Positions 1 to 8,687 of a stretch of 35,218 nucleotides of DNA are shown here, piece after piece (the stretch's first letter is position 1; the number at the start of each line of letters is the position of its first letter). The stretch spans positions 1 through 35,218 of the forward strand of contig JADLDK010000038.1 of NCBI GenBank assembly GCA_020846715.1, read 5' to 3'. The notes below the pieces were generated by a model that was given only the letters and a program-made list of their open reading frames with translations, made no database searches and was not told the origin of the DNA. Made by a program: the position numbers and the translations under genes. Source of the DNA: Armatimonadota bacterium. Its GTDB lineage: Bacteria; Armatimonadota; UBA5829; DSUL01.

Positions 1-120
1 CATGCCGACAAGCCGCTTCAGCAGATCGTGGACGCCGTTATCGCCAGCCGCATGCGCTTCTCCAACAATCGCAGTCTCGACGACATGGCTCTGGTCATCA
101 TCAGAGCCCCTGAAGCGTAG
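1..120 (+). CDS. C-terminal fragment of a SpoIIE/RsbU-type PP2C serine phosphatase
   Basis: The gene enters from the left edge and its last 39 codons are visible in frame 1, ending with TAG at 118-120. The visible residues finish with DDMALVIIRA, which matches the end of the SpoIIE/RsbU PP2C phosphatase domain, where an Asp-Asp pair (one a metal ligand) sits in the last beta strand (family knowledge: DDxTLVVxR). Such enzymes dephosphorylate anti-anti-sigma or other regulatory proteins. The fragment converges on argH, whose stop lies 84 bp downstream. The N-terminal sensor domains are outside the window, so the input signal cannot be judged. The assignment rests only on the short C-terminal motif. 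Confidence 0.6.
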   Translation, partial: HADKPLQQIVDAVIASRMRFSNNRSLDDMALVIIRAPEA

Positions 121-204
121 CACCCGTAATCCCACAGAAGGCTATCCTCAGAGGGGCAGAATCACCTTGTGTCTCACAGCAACAGAGACGCCGCCAGGCG
201 CTCG

Positions 205-1593
205 CTAGCTTTCCCAAACTTTCAGCGCAGCGCGGGCAGCTTCAATCTGCTTGTGAACCGCTTCTGGAGAAGGCCCGCCAGTCAGAGTCCGTGACTGCAC
301 ACTGGCCTGCGTGTTCAACACTCCGGCGCTGTCTGATTTCAACAACGGATGTGCGTCGACAAGCTCGTCAGTTGTGAGTTCGTCCAGCCTGCGTCCTTCG
401 TCCAGACACCTCGCGACCAGCTTGCCCACCACTTCGTGTGCCTGTCTGAACGCAAGCCCCTGCCGCACGAGATACTCGGCCAGGTCTGTCGCAGTCGCAA
501 AACCGTCGTCAGCAGCGCGGCGCATGGCCGCGGTATTGAACGTGCTGGTCTCCAACATCCTCTGCATGGCTTCCAGACATGCCAGTGTCGAGTCAACGGC
601 GTCAAACAGCGGTGGTTTGTCCTCCTGAAGATCGCGCATATAGCTCAGTGGGAGAGCTTTCAGCAGCGACAAAAGCGCCACCAGATCTCCCTGTACTCGT
701 CCAAACTTTCCCCTCGTCAACTCTGCGACGTCGGGGTTCTTCTTCTGCGGCATTATTGATGAGCCAGTTGCCACGGAATCATCCAGTGTCAAAAAGCCAA
801 ATTCAGCCGTTGACCACAACACCGCCTCCTCCGCCATCCGTGACAGATGCGTCATTGTCAGTGAGCAGGAAAAGACTAACTCGGCCACAAAATCCCGATC
901 ACTTACTGCATCCATTGAGTTGACAATGGGGCCGTCGAATCCGAGCGTTCTGGCGGTCATCTCCCGATCGTTTGGCAGAGACGTTCCGGCCATAGCCGCA
1001 GCGCCAAGCGGACTGTAGTTGGCCCGGCGCTTCCAGTCTGCCAGTCGCGAGCGATCCCGGTGAAACATCCAGAAATACGCAAGCAGATGATGTGCCAGTG
1101 TGACAGGTTGAGCGCGCTGGAGATGTGTGTAACCTGGCAGCAGTGTTTCCGCATGTTTCTGCGCCAGCCCCAACAGCACTGTCTGTAGGCTGCCCAGACG
1201 TGTATCTAACAACCCTGCGGTATCGCGGCACCACAGACGCAGATCCAGCGCCACCTGATCGTTGCGGCTGCGCCCTGTGTGGAGTTTTCCGGCAGACTCG
1301 CCGATCTTCTCCGTCAGACGCCGCTCTATCAGCATGTGGATGTCTTCGCAAGCGGGGTCAAGAATGACTTCGCCTCGACTGAACTCCTCCGCCAGCTCTC
1401 GCAGCCCGCCCGCAATAGCTTCGTGCTCAGCGTCTGTGAGAATTCCACACGTCTGCAGCATCTGCGCATGTGCCAGACTGCCCTCGATATCTGCCTGCGC
1501 CAGGCGTGCGTCCACGTCAATGGACGCGCTGAAGCGCTCGACGATCGGATCAGTCTGCTTCTTGAATCTTCCGTCCCAGGCCTTCCTGGTCAT
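205..1593 (-). CDS. argH: Argininosuccinate lyase
   Basis: Cytosolic enzyme of the last arginine step, splitting argininosuccinate into arginine and fumarate. The 462-residue product has the usual length. It begins with the family's WDGRF-like N terminus, contains the TGRSRNDQ substrate loop, and carries the fumarase/aspartase superfamily signature GSSIMPQKKNP with the flexible catalytic-serine loop. The frame is open to a TTG at 1626, but ATG 1593 is preferred because it begins the conserved sequence and follows GGCGGAG closely. It is the last gene of the arginine operon, separated from argG by a 60-residue membrane-protein gene whose stop lies 13 bp upstream. No clear terminator follows; a GTCTC/GAGAC hairpin downstream lacks a T-run. 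Confidence 0.97.
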   Translation of the reverse strand: MTRKAWDGRFKKQTDPIVERFSASIDVDARLAQADIEGSLAHAQMLQTCGILTDAEHEAIAGGLRELAEEFSRGEVILDPACEDIHMLIERRLTEKIGESAGKLHTGRSRNDQVALDLRLWCRDTAGLLDTRLGSLQTVLLGLAQKHAETLLPGYTHLQRAQPVTLAHHLLAYFWMFHRDRSRLADWKRRANYSPLGAAAMAGTSLPNDREMTARTLGFDGPIVNSMDAVSDRDFVAELVFSCSLTMTHLSRMAEEAVLWSTAEFGFLTLDDSVATGSSIMPQKKNPDVAELTRGKFGRVQGDLVALLSLLKALPLSYMRDLQEDKPPLFDAVDSTLACLEAMQRMLETSTFNTAAMRRAADDGFATATDLAEYLVRQGLAFRQAHEVVGKLVARCLDEGRRLDELTTDELVDAHPLLKSDSAGVLNTQASVQSRTLTGGPSPEAVHKQIEAARAALKVWES

Positions 1594-1606
1594 TTCTCCG
1601 CCTGTT

Positions 1607-1789
1607 TCATCTCTCGTCGCTCTCAAAATGCCGAAGCACCGCGCGGATAATCAGGGTGCTCATCAGCGCTCCCACCACGACAAAAAAGGCGCCGAGAGTA
1701 TGGCGGCTCTGCAAATAGGCCCACACTCCGGCGCCAGCTCCAATCAAAAAGGGCAGGGCAAGCACAAAACAAAAGCAACTGCCCGCCAC
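1607..1789 (-). CDS. Small two-helix membrane protein within the arginine operon
   Basis: A 60-codon reading frame starts at GTG 1789 and fills the gap between argG (stop at 1800-1802) and argH. The product is mostly hydrophobic: one probable helix at residues 5-24, a short Gln-Ser-Arg-His turn, a second helix at about 31-50, then a charged tail ending ESDER. The two-helix pattern with a glycine-rich first helix loosely resembles AtpI/ATPase-gene-1 proteins, but there is no ATP synthase gene nearby and I would not assign that. Tight spacing on both sides suggests it is translated with its neighbours. There is no clear Shine-Dalgarno and function is unknown. It could be a real small protein or a chance frame in an intergenic gap. 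Confidence 0.5.
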   Translation of the reverse strand: MAGSCFCFVLALPFLIGAGAGVWAYLQSRHTLGAFFVVVGALMSTLIIRAVLRHFESDER

Positions 1790-1799
1790 AGTCTAAGCC

Positions 1800-2993
1800 C
1801 TAGCTCTGTGAGCGCCGGACCGCGTGATACATCCGGGCCTGCATCCCGTGCACCTTTACCATCCCTGTCATTTCGCTCTGATCAAACGTCTTCGAATCAA
1901 ACGATGCAAGGTCTTCACTGTACAACGCATAAGGACTGCGCCGGCCGCTGACTGTCGCATTGCCCTTGTACAGGTGAAGGATGACCTCTCCGGTCACTCT
2001 CTCGTTAACCCTGTCGATGAATGCCTCCAGATCCTCCTTGAGAGGGTCGTACCAGAGACCCTCATAGGCCAGATCGGCCCACGTTTGATCAACCGTGTTC
2101 TTGAAGGCGATCTCTTTTCGCGTTGACACCAGCGCTTCAAGCGCTTTGTGAGCCTCGATCAGAATCACTGCGGCCGGGCACTCATAGTTCTCACGCACTT
2201 TTAACCCCAGCATCCGGTCTTCCATGACGTCCACCCGGCCGATGCCATTTTCCCCCGCCATCTTGTGGATGCACCGGATCAGCTCCGCCGGTCCCATTTT
2301 GTGCCCATCCACACTGACTGGAATACCCGACTGAAACCCGATGGTGACTTCTGTGACCTGGTCCGGAGCATCCTCCGGACTCACTGTCCACTGGAATATC
2401 TCCTCTGGTGGAGAGTAGTCCGGCTCCTCCAGACGCCCACCTTCAATAGATCTGCCCCAGAGGTTCTCGTCAATGCTCCATATCTTGTCCACCGACTGCG
2501 AGATAGGTACGCCTTTGGCCTTGGCGTACTCGATCTCTTCTGTGCGCGTCAGGTTGCGCTCGCGCATGGGCGCCAGAATATCCAGCTCCGGCGCAAGCGT
2601 CCTCATCACAAACTCGATGCGAAACTGGTCGTTTCCCTTGCCCGTGCAGCCGTGGCAAAAAGCGTCTCCTCCCACCTTCTTTGCCACCTCGACAGCCTTC
2701 TCAGCAATAAGAGGCCGCGCGATGGAAGTGCTCAGCGGATAGCCCTGGTAGTCGCCGTTGGCCTTTACTGCCCGAAAACAGTATTCACGCGCAAACTCTT
2801 CTTTGGCGTCAACTGTGTAGTGCTCTGTGCCAAGAGCTTTGGCTTTGTCTTCAGCCACCTTAATATCCTCGGCAGGCTGGCCGACATCAACAGTCACCGT
2901 CACGACCCGATCAAACCCGTAGTCTTCCCGCATCATCGGGATTGCGACGGACGTGTCCAGCCCTCCGGAATAGACAAGCACGACAGTTTTCAT
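1800..2993 (-). CDS. argG: Argininosuccinate synthase
   Basis: Joins citrulline and aspartate at the cost of ATP to AMP plus pyrophosphate. The 397-residue protein starts MKTVVLVYSGGLDTS, containing the SGGLDTS PP-loop that binds ATP and is diagnostic for ArgG, and continues with GCTGKGNDQFR, the second family signature. The frame is open upstream to 3278, but that extension is unlike any ArgG. ATG 2993 has GGAG six bases before it and begins the conserved N terminus. It lies 44 bp after the argF stop and 10 bp before the small membrane protein. Length and motifs are all normal. Confidence 0.97.
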   Translation of the reverse strand: MKTVVLVYSGGLDTSVAIPMMREDYGFDRVVTVTVDVGQPAEDIKVAEDKAKALGTEHYTVDAKEEFAREYCFRAVKANGDYQGYPLSTSIARPLIAEKAVEVAKKVGGDAFCHGCTGKGNDQFRIEFVMRTLAPELDILAPMRERNLTRTEEIEYAKAKGVPISQSVDKIWSIDENLWGRSIEGGRLEEPDYSPPEEIFQWTVSPEDAPDQVTEVTIGFQSGIPVSVDGHKMGPAELIRCIHKMAGENGIGRVDVMEDRMLGLKVRENYECPAAVILIEAHKALEALVSTRKEIAFKNTVDQTWADLAYEGLWYDPLKEDLEAFIDRVNERVTGEVILHLYKGNATVSGRRSPYALYSEDLASFDSKTFDQSEMTGMVKVHGMQARMYHAVRRSQS

Positions 2994-3037
2994 AGACTCT
3001 CCAGTTGGTAGTTGATAAACGTCAGATAAAGACTTGC

Positions 3038-4018
3038 TCAGAGCGTCAACGCCAGCCACGCTTTCTGCGCATGAAGGCGATTCTCTGACTGTTGCAGGAT
3101 AGCGGACTGCGGCCCGTCCAGTACTTCGGCGGCAATTTCTTCGCCTCTGTGAGCCGGCAGGCAGTGCAAAACAATGGCTGTAGATTTGGCTCTTGACATC
3201 AACTCGGCGTTCACCTGAAATCCGGCAAAAGCCTTTGCCCGGCGCTCTGTCTCCGCCTCCTGCCCCATGCTGGTCCACACATCCGTATAGACTGCGTCAG
3301 CCCCGATCGCGGCTTTTCCGGGGTCATTGACGATCTCGATGTTCGATGCCTGCGCGGCGGCTTCGTGACGGGCTAAGCTCAGCAGCTCAGAGTCGGGTTC
3401 GTATCCAGAAGGACATGCCAGCGTCATAGCCATTCCGAGCTTGGCGCATATCAGCATCAGGCTGTTGGCGACGTTGTTGCCATCGCCGATGTAGGCGAGC
3501 TTCAGACCGCCGAAGTCCGGATTCTCGCTATCGCAAAACCGTTCCGCAACTGTCTGGAGGTCTGCCAGCGCCTGGCATGGATGCTCCAGATCGGAGAGCG
3601 CGTTGACTACGGGAACAGACCCGTACTCCGCAAGGTCAGTAACGGTCCTGTGCGCAAATGTTCGCGCCACAATGCCGTCCACCCAGCCCGACAGATTAGC
3701 TGCAACGTCCGGGACTGTTTCCCGTTTGCCTAACTGGATATCCGCCGGAGCCAGATAAACCGCCGAGCCGCCTAACTCCGTAATCGCAACCTCAAAAGTG
3801 ACTCGCGTGCGCAGTGACGGCTTCTCAAAAACTAGAGCCAGCGTCTTGCCCAACATCGGGCGAATATGCACTCGCTGGTGCTGCCGGTTGGCCTTCAGCC
3901 TAAGAGCATGCTTCAGGACCTGAACGATTTCTTCGCGTGTCAGATCGGTAATTCCGGTCAGGTTTCGCCCCCGTAGATTACCGGCGCTCAGCACCTCATC
4001 TTCTGTCGTCATAAGCAT
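3038..4018 (-). CDS. argF: Ornithine carbamoyltransferase
   Basis: Transfers the carbamoyl group to ornithine, giving citrulline. The 326-residue product has the carbamoyl-phosphate motif SLRTRVTFE near residue 65, HPCQALADLQ in the hinge, and the ornithine-binding HCLPAHRGEE loop near the C terminus, which separates it from aspartate carbamoyltransferase. ATG 4018 abuts the TAG stop of argD with no intervening base, so translation is probably coupled. A second ATG two codons on is possible. Nothing is missing from the active site. Confidence 0.97.
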   Translation of the reverse strand: MLMTTEDEVLSAGNLRGRNLTGITDLTREEIVQVLKHALRLKANRQHQRVHIRPMLGKTLALVFEKPSLRTRVTFEVAITELGGSAVYLAPADIQLGKRETVPDVAANLSGWVDGIVARTFAHRTVTDLAEYGSVPVVNALSDLEHPCQALADLQTVAERFCDSENPDFGGLKLAYIGDGNNVANSLMLICAKLGMAMTLACPSGYEPDSELLSLARHEAAAQASNIEIVNDPGKAAIGADAVYTDVWTSMGQEAETERRAKAFAGFQVNAELMSRAKSTAIVLHCLPAHRGEEIAAEVLDGPQSAILQQSENRLHAQKAWLALTL

Positions 4019-5224
4019 CTAGGCCACACTCTCCAGAGCGCAGTTCAGCTTCTGCAATGCCTCTGTAACGTGCTCCTGTGTGATAATCAGTGGCGGAAGG
4101 AACCGCAGGACGTCGGCGCCAATCGCATTGATAATCAGTCCATCTTCCAACGCCAGTCCTGCAACATCTTTTGCAACGGGCTTCGCCAGGACCATGGCCA
4201 GCATCAGACCGCGCCCCCTGACTTCAAGGTGTCCGAATTTCGATCGGAGCGCCTCCAACCCCTCTCTAAATGTCGCGCCCATTCGCCGGGCATTACCGGG
4301 CAAATCTTCGTTTTCTATTACCCGTAGCGCCGCAGCGGCTGCACTGCACGCCAGCGGGCCGCCACCATAGGTCGTGCCGTGGTCTCCGGGCTGCAGTATC
4401 TCAGCCGCTTCTCCGCGAGCAGCGCATGCGCCGATTGGCACGCCCCCACCCATCGCCTTGGCAATGCTTATGATGTCCGGAATCACTCCGTACCCCTGAT
4501 AGGCAAAGTAGTCGCCTGTGCGGCCGCATCCCGTCTGAATCTCGTCAAACACCAGCAACGCTGCGTGCTCATCAGCCGCCTGGCGCGCGCTTTGGAGAAA
4601 CTCTACGCTTGCCGGACGAACGCCCATCTCTCCCTGAATCGGTTCCAGAAAAATCCCGCACGCGCGATCGTCCACTGCGTCCCACAGGGCTTGCGGATCG
4701 TTCCACGGGACTATTCTCACGTCCGGAACAAGCGGAGCAAAAGGCGTCTGATACTTCTCCTGAGCGGTCAGCGACAGAGCCCCGTAGCTCCGGCCGTGAA
4801 ATGACCCTTCTGCTACTATCAGCACGGTCTTGTCCGGACGCATTGCCCGGCCACGTTTGCGGCAAATCTTGATGGCGGCCTCATTTGCCTCTGTCCCGCT
4901 GTTGCAGAGGAAGACCTTGTCCATTCCTGCTTGTCGGCACAGTATCTCCGCTACTTCGGCCTGCTGCGCAATGTAGTACAGATTGCTGGTGTGAATGAGG
5001 CGCGCCGCCTGCTTCTGGATTGCCTCCACCACCGCCGGGTGGCAGTGCCCAACGCCATTGACGCCAATGCCAACGAGAAAATCCAGATACCTGCGACCCT
5101 CAGAGTCCCACAGATAAGCGCCTTCGCCGCGCTCAAACTCAACCCGAGCGCGTCCGTAAGTCGTCATAACGTGTTGCTGGTAAAGTTCAATTGTGTGGTC
5201 AAGCTCGGTCTGAGTTGTGTTCAT
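4019..5224 (-). CDS. argD: Acetylornithine aminotransferase (PLP-dependent, class III)
   Basis: Converts N-acetylglutamate semialdehyde to N-acetylornithine using glutamate and pyridoxal phosphate. The 401-residue protein shows the class III pattern: NSGTEANEAAIK for phosphate binding, FDEIQTGCGRTG with the Asp that contacts the pyridine nitrogen, and ISIAKAMGGGVPIGA with the Schiff-base lysine. A GTG one codon upstream (5227) is also open; ATG 5224 is preferred although neither has a strong ribosome site. It is in the operon between argB (36 bp upstream) and argF (abutting). Related GABA or ornithine aminotransferases share the fold, but the operon makes ArgD the clear choice. Confidence 0.96.
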   Translation of the reverse strand: MNTTQTELDHTIELYQQHVMTTYGRARVEFERGEGAYLWDSEGRRYLDFLVGIGVNGVGHCHPAVVEAIQKQAARLIHTSNLYYIAQQAEVAEILCRQAGMDKVFLCNSGTEANEAAIKICRKRGRAMRPDKTVLIVAEGSFHGRSYGALSLTAQEKYQTPFAPLVPDVRIVPWNDPQALWDAVDDRACGIFLEPIQGEMGVRPASVEFLQSARQAADEHAALLVFDEIQTGCGRTGDYFAYQGYGVIPDIISIAKAMGGGVPIGACAARGEAAEILQPGDHGTTYGGGPLACSAAAAALRVIENEDLPGNARRMGATFREGLEALRSKFGHLEVRGRGLMLAMVLAKPVAKDVAGLALEDGLIINAIGADVLRFLPPLIITQEHVTEALQKLNCALESVA

Positions 5225-5260
5225 CACCGTCGTCTATTCTTTCAGGCTTTCGCTGGCGTG

Positions 5261-6118
5261 TCAGGCCGTAATCATCGTTCCAATGCCCGTATCCGTGAAA
5301 ATCTCCATCAGAAGCGCATTGGGCTTGCGGCCGTCTATGATGTGCGCGCGCTGAACTCCGCCCTCAACGGCTCTCACGCAAGCCTCCACCTTTGGGATCA
5401 TGCCCCTGGAGACTGCTCCGGAACCTGTCAGCTCCCTTGCTTCGGGCAGAGTCAGCGTGGAGACCAGACTGTCCGTGTCGTTGACGTCCCGGAGGATGCC
5501 CGGCACATCAGTCATCAGGATCAGCTTCTCCGCGCGGAGCTTCGCCGCCAGTTCACCCGCAACATCATCCGCGTTGATGTTGAACGACTCGCCGTTTTCG
5601 CCTATCGCGACAGAGCTGATAACGGGAATAAACCCACCGGCGGCAAGTGTATCCAGTATATCGGTATTGATCTCTTTGACCTTTCCGACGAAGCCAAGGT
5701 CAACGTGCGAAGCGGCCTTGTCCGCCACAATCAGGCTGGCGTCTTTTCCCGAAAGCCCGACCGCCTTGCCTCCCTGGTGGTTGATGCTGGCGACTATGCC
5801 TTTGTTAGTCTTGCCCGCCAGCACCATCTCCACGATCTCCATCGTCTCAGCGTCTGTCACGCGCAGTCCGTTCACGAAAGCAGGCTCTTTGCCCTGCTTG
5901 CGCATGACTTCGCTTACTTCCGGCCCCCCGCCGTGTACCAGGATTGGCCGCATTCCCACATAGTGCATCAGCACAATGTCCTGACAAACCGCTCTCTTGA
6001 GCTCGTCATCTACCATTGCCGCGCCGCCGTACTTGATAAGCAGCGTCTTAGCGTAATAGCTGCGGATGTAGGGAAGAGCCTCAACCAGTATTTGAGCTTG
6101 TTGCTGTGTATAGTTCAT
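5261..6118 (-). CDS. argB: Acetylglutamate kinase
   Basis: Phosphorylates N-acetylglutamate with ATP; usually the feedback-controlled step where ArgJ recycles acetate. The 285-residue product has the amino-acid-kinase glycine loops KYGGAAM and VHGGGPEVSE. It also has an N-terminal helix (about residues 1-20, ending ALPYI) before the first strand and a C terminus ending ALLMEIFTDTGIGTMI. Both resemble the parts that form the arginine site in hexameric, arginine-inhibited NAGKs, so end-product inhibition by arginine is likely (inference). The gene starts at ATG 6118, 79 bp after argJ, with only a weak purine-rich site upstream. Confidence 0.96.
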   Translation of the reverse strand: MNYTQQQAQILVEALPYIRSYYAKTLLIKYGGAAMVDDELKRAVCQDIVLMHYVGMRPILVHGGGPEVSEVMRKQGKEPAFVNGLRVTDAETMEIVEMVLAGKTNKGIVASINHQGGKAVGLSGKDASLIVADKAASHVDLGFVGKVKEINTDILDTLAAGGFIPVISSVAIGENGESFNINADDVAGELAAKLRAEKLILMTDVPGILRDVNDTDSLVSTLTLPEARELTGSGAVSRGMIPKVEACVRAVEGGVQRAHIIDGRKPNALLMEIFTDTGIGTMITA

Positions 6119-6197
6119 CCGTTATGTTCCGGTCGAGTTTGCGCGTCCGCTATTCTTCCCGCTTTCCAACTCTGACTCTTGCTGGCGTACAGCAAGG

Positions 6198-7430
6198 CTA
6201 CGTGTGGTACTCCGCGTTGATTTTTATGTAATCGTACGAGAAGTCACACGTCCAGACGGTTGCCTGCCCCGACCCCAGGTTCAGGTTCAGGTCAATGGTA
6301 ACTGTGTCCGTGTCAAGTAACTCTCGGCGCGTTTCATCCGCCAGCCTGACAGGCTCTCCGTTCAGCACCAGCGCCTCGCCGTTCACGGCAAGATCGAGCC
6401 TGTCCTGCGACACTTTTGCGCCTGAGCGTCCTGCCGCTGCGACAACACGTCCCCAGTTCGGATCTTCACCGAACAGCGCTGTTTTCACCAGAGGTGAGTT
6501 GGCTATCGTCTTTGCGGCTCTGCGAGCGTCCTCACTGGAAACCGCGCCTGCTACGCGCACTTCCACAAGCTTTGTTGCGCCTTCTCCGTCTCGCGCAATG
6601 GCTTTCGCCATATCCTGGCAAAGCCACGTCAAAGCAGATCCGAATCGGCCCAGGTCTTCGTCACCAATCGCTACGCCGCTGGCGCCGTTAGCCAGCATGA
6701 GTACCATATCGTTAGTGCTCGTGTCCCCGTCAACAGTGAGGCTGTTGAATGAATGGTCAACGGCGGTCTTCAAAAGGGCCTGGAGAGCGTCCGCGCCGAT
6801 ACTGGCGTCTGTGGTGAGAAAGCAGAACATCGTGGCCATGTTCGGCTCTATCATCCCGCTGCCTTTTGCGATTGCTCCTATACGCACGGTCCCTGCGGAT
6901 ACGGCCACTTCCACCGACTGATGCTTCATTACCAGATCGGTAGTCATAATCGCTTCCGCAGCCTTCAGGCCACCGTCCTCCGACAACTGCGCCGCAGCCT
7001 CCTGAATGCCCGCCCTCACATTTTGCATCGGGAGCAGCTCGCCTATGATGCCGGTCGAGGCCCCAAGAGCGCTGTGGGTGGGCAGATTAAGGGCCGACTC
7101 TGTCAAAGTGCACAGCTCGACAGCGTCTTTGTGACCCTGCGAACCGGTAAAAGCGTTAGCGTTACCGCTGTTGACGACGATAGCTTGGGCAGTTCCCTGT
7201 GCGATACGCTGGCGATTGATGTCCACGCAGGCCGCCCGGACCTGGTTGGTTGTCAGCACTCCAGCGACGGTTGCGGGTTCGTCACTGGCAATTATGGCCA
7301 GGTCGAGCTTTCCAGAACGCTTTATGCCGCAGCGAACCCCTGACGCCCGGAAGCCCCGGGGAAAAGTAACTGAATCTCCTGTCACGTTGAAGGTGTCAGG
7401 CGCCTCAGGCGATTTGTCCGTCTGCCTCAT
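6198..7430 (-). CDS. argJ: Ornithine acetyltransferase / N-acetylglutamate synthase (bifunctional ArgJ)
   Basis: Moves the acetyl group from N-acetylornithine to glutamate, closing the acetyl cycle; many ArgJ enzymes also use acetyl-CoA. The 410-residue precursor contains the autocleavage region NMATMFCFLTTDA, where the Thr after Ala becomes the N-terminal nucleophile of the beta subunit, and the oxyanion-type GSGMIEPN just before it. The C terminus (CDFSYDYIKINAEY) matches the family. The start is ATG 7430, one base after the argC stop. No separate argA-like gene is in the window, consistent with ArgJ starting the pathway, though that is not proven. The stop is followed by a 79-bp gap to argB. 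Confidence 0.96.
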   Translation of the reverse strand: MRQTDKSPEAPDTFNVTGDSVTFPRGFRASGVRCGIKRSGKLDLAIIASDEPATVAGVLTTNQVRAACVDINRQRIAQGTAQAIVVNSGNANAFTGSQGHKDAVELCTLTESALNLPTHSALGASTGIIGELLPMQNVRAGIQEAAAQLSEDGGLKAAEAIMTTDLVMKHQSVEVAVSAGTVRIGAIAKGSGMIEPNMATMFCFLTTDASIGADALQALLKTAVDHSFNSLTVDGDTSTNDMVLMLANGASGVAIGDEDLGRFGSALTWLCQDMAKAIARDGEGATKLVEVRVAGAVSSEDARRAAKTIANSPLVKTALFGEDPNWGRVVAAAGRSGAKVSQDRLDLAVNGEALVLNGEPVRLADETRRELLDTDTVTIDLNLNLGSGQATVWTCDFSYDYIKINAEYHT

Positions 7431-7431
7431 C

Positions 7432-8481
7432 CTAAGGGTACACTGCCGGGAAGTTCAGCCCCGCATTCTCATCGAGTCCGAACATGAGGTTCATATTTTG
7501 GATAGCCTGTCCAGAGGCTCCCTTGACAAGATTGTCAATGACTGAGAGCACTACCAGCCGCCGCGTGCGCTCTACCAGCACCGGCGCAATCAGGCAGTAA
7601 TTCGATCCGAGGACGTGCTTGGTTTCTGGTAATGCGCCGGCTGGAAGAATCCGCACAAAAGGCGCATCCTGATAGAAGTCTTCGTAAGCGAGCCGCACGT
7701 CTTCCTCGTCCGCCCCTTCGGCCAGTTCGGCGTAGATCGTGGTGAATATTCCTCGGGTCATCGGCGCCAGATGGGGCGTAAACGTCACCGTGACAGCTTC
7801 ACCCGCCAGTCCGCTCAACTCCTGCTCTATCTCAGGTGTATGCCGGTGCCCGTTCACTCCGTAAGCTCTGAAGTTCTGTTCAATCTCGCCGTACAGATAA
7901 GCCGGCTCGGTGCGGGAGCGCCCGGCGCCTGAAACACCTGATGCGCTGTTGATCACAATATTGCCAGTCTCAATCCAGCGTCCCGCCACCGCCGGGGCCA
8001 GTGCCAGAATCGCCGAAGTCGGATAGCATCCCGGATTCGCGACAAGCCTCGCCTGCCTGATACCCTCGTGATGAAGCTCCGGTAGCCCGTAGACAGCCTC
8101 TCCAAGAAGCATCTGTGCATCATGCGGCATCCGGTAGTACTTCTCCCAGATATCTGGAGACTCCAGGCGAAAATCGGCGGCGACGTCCACAACCTTGCAT
8201 CCGGCCTCCAGAAGCCGCCCTGCATGCTTCATCGCCCAGCCGTTACCGCGTGCCAGAAAGACGACGTCGCAACACTCTGCCGCTTCTTCCGGATCAAAGG
8301 CTTTCAGAGTGATGTCAGCATAGCCTGTGAGGTGTGGATAAACCGTGGATAGGAGCTGGCCGTCCTGAGACTCACTGCTGAGATAGGCAAGGCTGGCATT
8401 GGGATGAAGCGAGAGCAGACGGACTAACTCGACGCCCGCGTACCCTGTCGCTCCGACAACGCCGATTCGAATGTCTGCCAA
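7432..8481 (-). CDS. argC: N-acetyl-gamma-glutamyl-phosphate reductase
   Basis: Reduces N-acetylglutamyl phosphate with NADPH to the semialdehyde. The 349-residue protein starts ADIRIGVVGATGYAGVE, a Rossmann dinucleotide loop, and contains the active-site cysteine in ANPGCYPT. The start codon is TTG (8479-8481) with AAGGAGG at 8489-8495 on the minus strand, seven bases away: a textbook ribosome site that decides this unusual start. It is the first gene of the arginine operon, just downstream of the promoter at 8521-8551. The length is typical of the longer (type 1) ArgC group. Confidence 0.96.
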   Translation of the reverse strand: MADIRIGVVGATGYAGVELVRLLSLHPNASLAYLSSESQDGQLLSTVYPHLTGYADITLKAFDPEEAAECCDVVFLARGNGWAMKHAGRLLEAGCKVVDVAADFRLESPDIWEKYYRMPHDAQMLLGEAVYGLPELHHEGIRQARLVANPGCYPTSAILALAPAVAGRWIETGNIVINSASGVSGAGRSRTEPAYLYGEIEQNFRAYGVNGHRHTPEIEQELSGLAGEAVTVTFTPHLAPMTRGIFTTIYAELAEGADEEDVRLAYEDFYQDAPFVRILPAGALPETKHVLGSNYCLIAPVLVERTRRLVVLSVIDNLVKGASGQAIQNMNLMFGLDENAGLNFPAVYP

Positions 8482-8520
8482 ATCTCAGCCTCCTTACAAG
8501 TAAAAACCTTTGGACTTTTG

Positions 8521-8551
8521 ATTATACCTGTAAGCTCGAACGCTCTGCCAA
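8521..8551 (-). promoter_or_regulatory. Candidate sigma-70-type promoter of the arginine operon
   Basis: Read on the minus strand, TTGGCA (8546-8551) is followed after 19 bases by a perfect TATAAT (8521-8526). Transcription would begin near 8514, giving a leader of about 33 nt with the AAGGAGG site of argC. The spacing is one or two bases longer than ideal. No convincing ArgR-type operator overlaps it, and the leader is too short for an attenuator. Confidence 0.6.
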
Positions 8552-8605
8552 CCAACACGAGTTCAACGTTTCACAACAAGAGGCCTTGAGGCTACCGGGG
8601 ATAAA

Positions 8606-8687
8606 TGTAAAACGGCGCGGAGATCGCTTTGGCAGGGGATGACCGCGCCGTCAAGCTCACCTGGGAGGTGAACGCGGATACTTTACA
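8606..8687. other. Nested three-helix inverted-repeat element, possible structured RNA
   Basis: Three nested complementary pairs occur within 82 bases: TGTAAA (8606-8611) with TTTACA (8682-8687); CGGCGCGG (8613-8620) with CCGCGCCG (8643-8650), enclosing 22 nt; and TCACCT (8657-8662) with AGGTGA (8666-8671), closing a GGG triloop. Together they draw a three-way-junction-like fold. The symmetry means either strand could form it. On the minus strand it lies upstream of the mapped argC promoter, and on the plus strand it precedes the glycosidase-like gene by about 260 bp. It matches no riboswitch consensus I can recall. It could equally be a protein-binding site or chance. Confidence 0.35.

Noticed and set aside
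2994..3278. N-terminal extension of argG of about 95 residues
   Set aside because: It overlaps the end of argF, is compositionally unlike a synthase, and ATG 2993 has a ribosome site and begins the conserved sequence.
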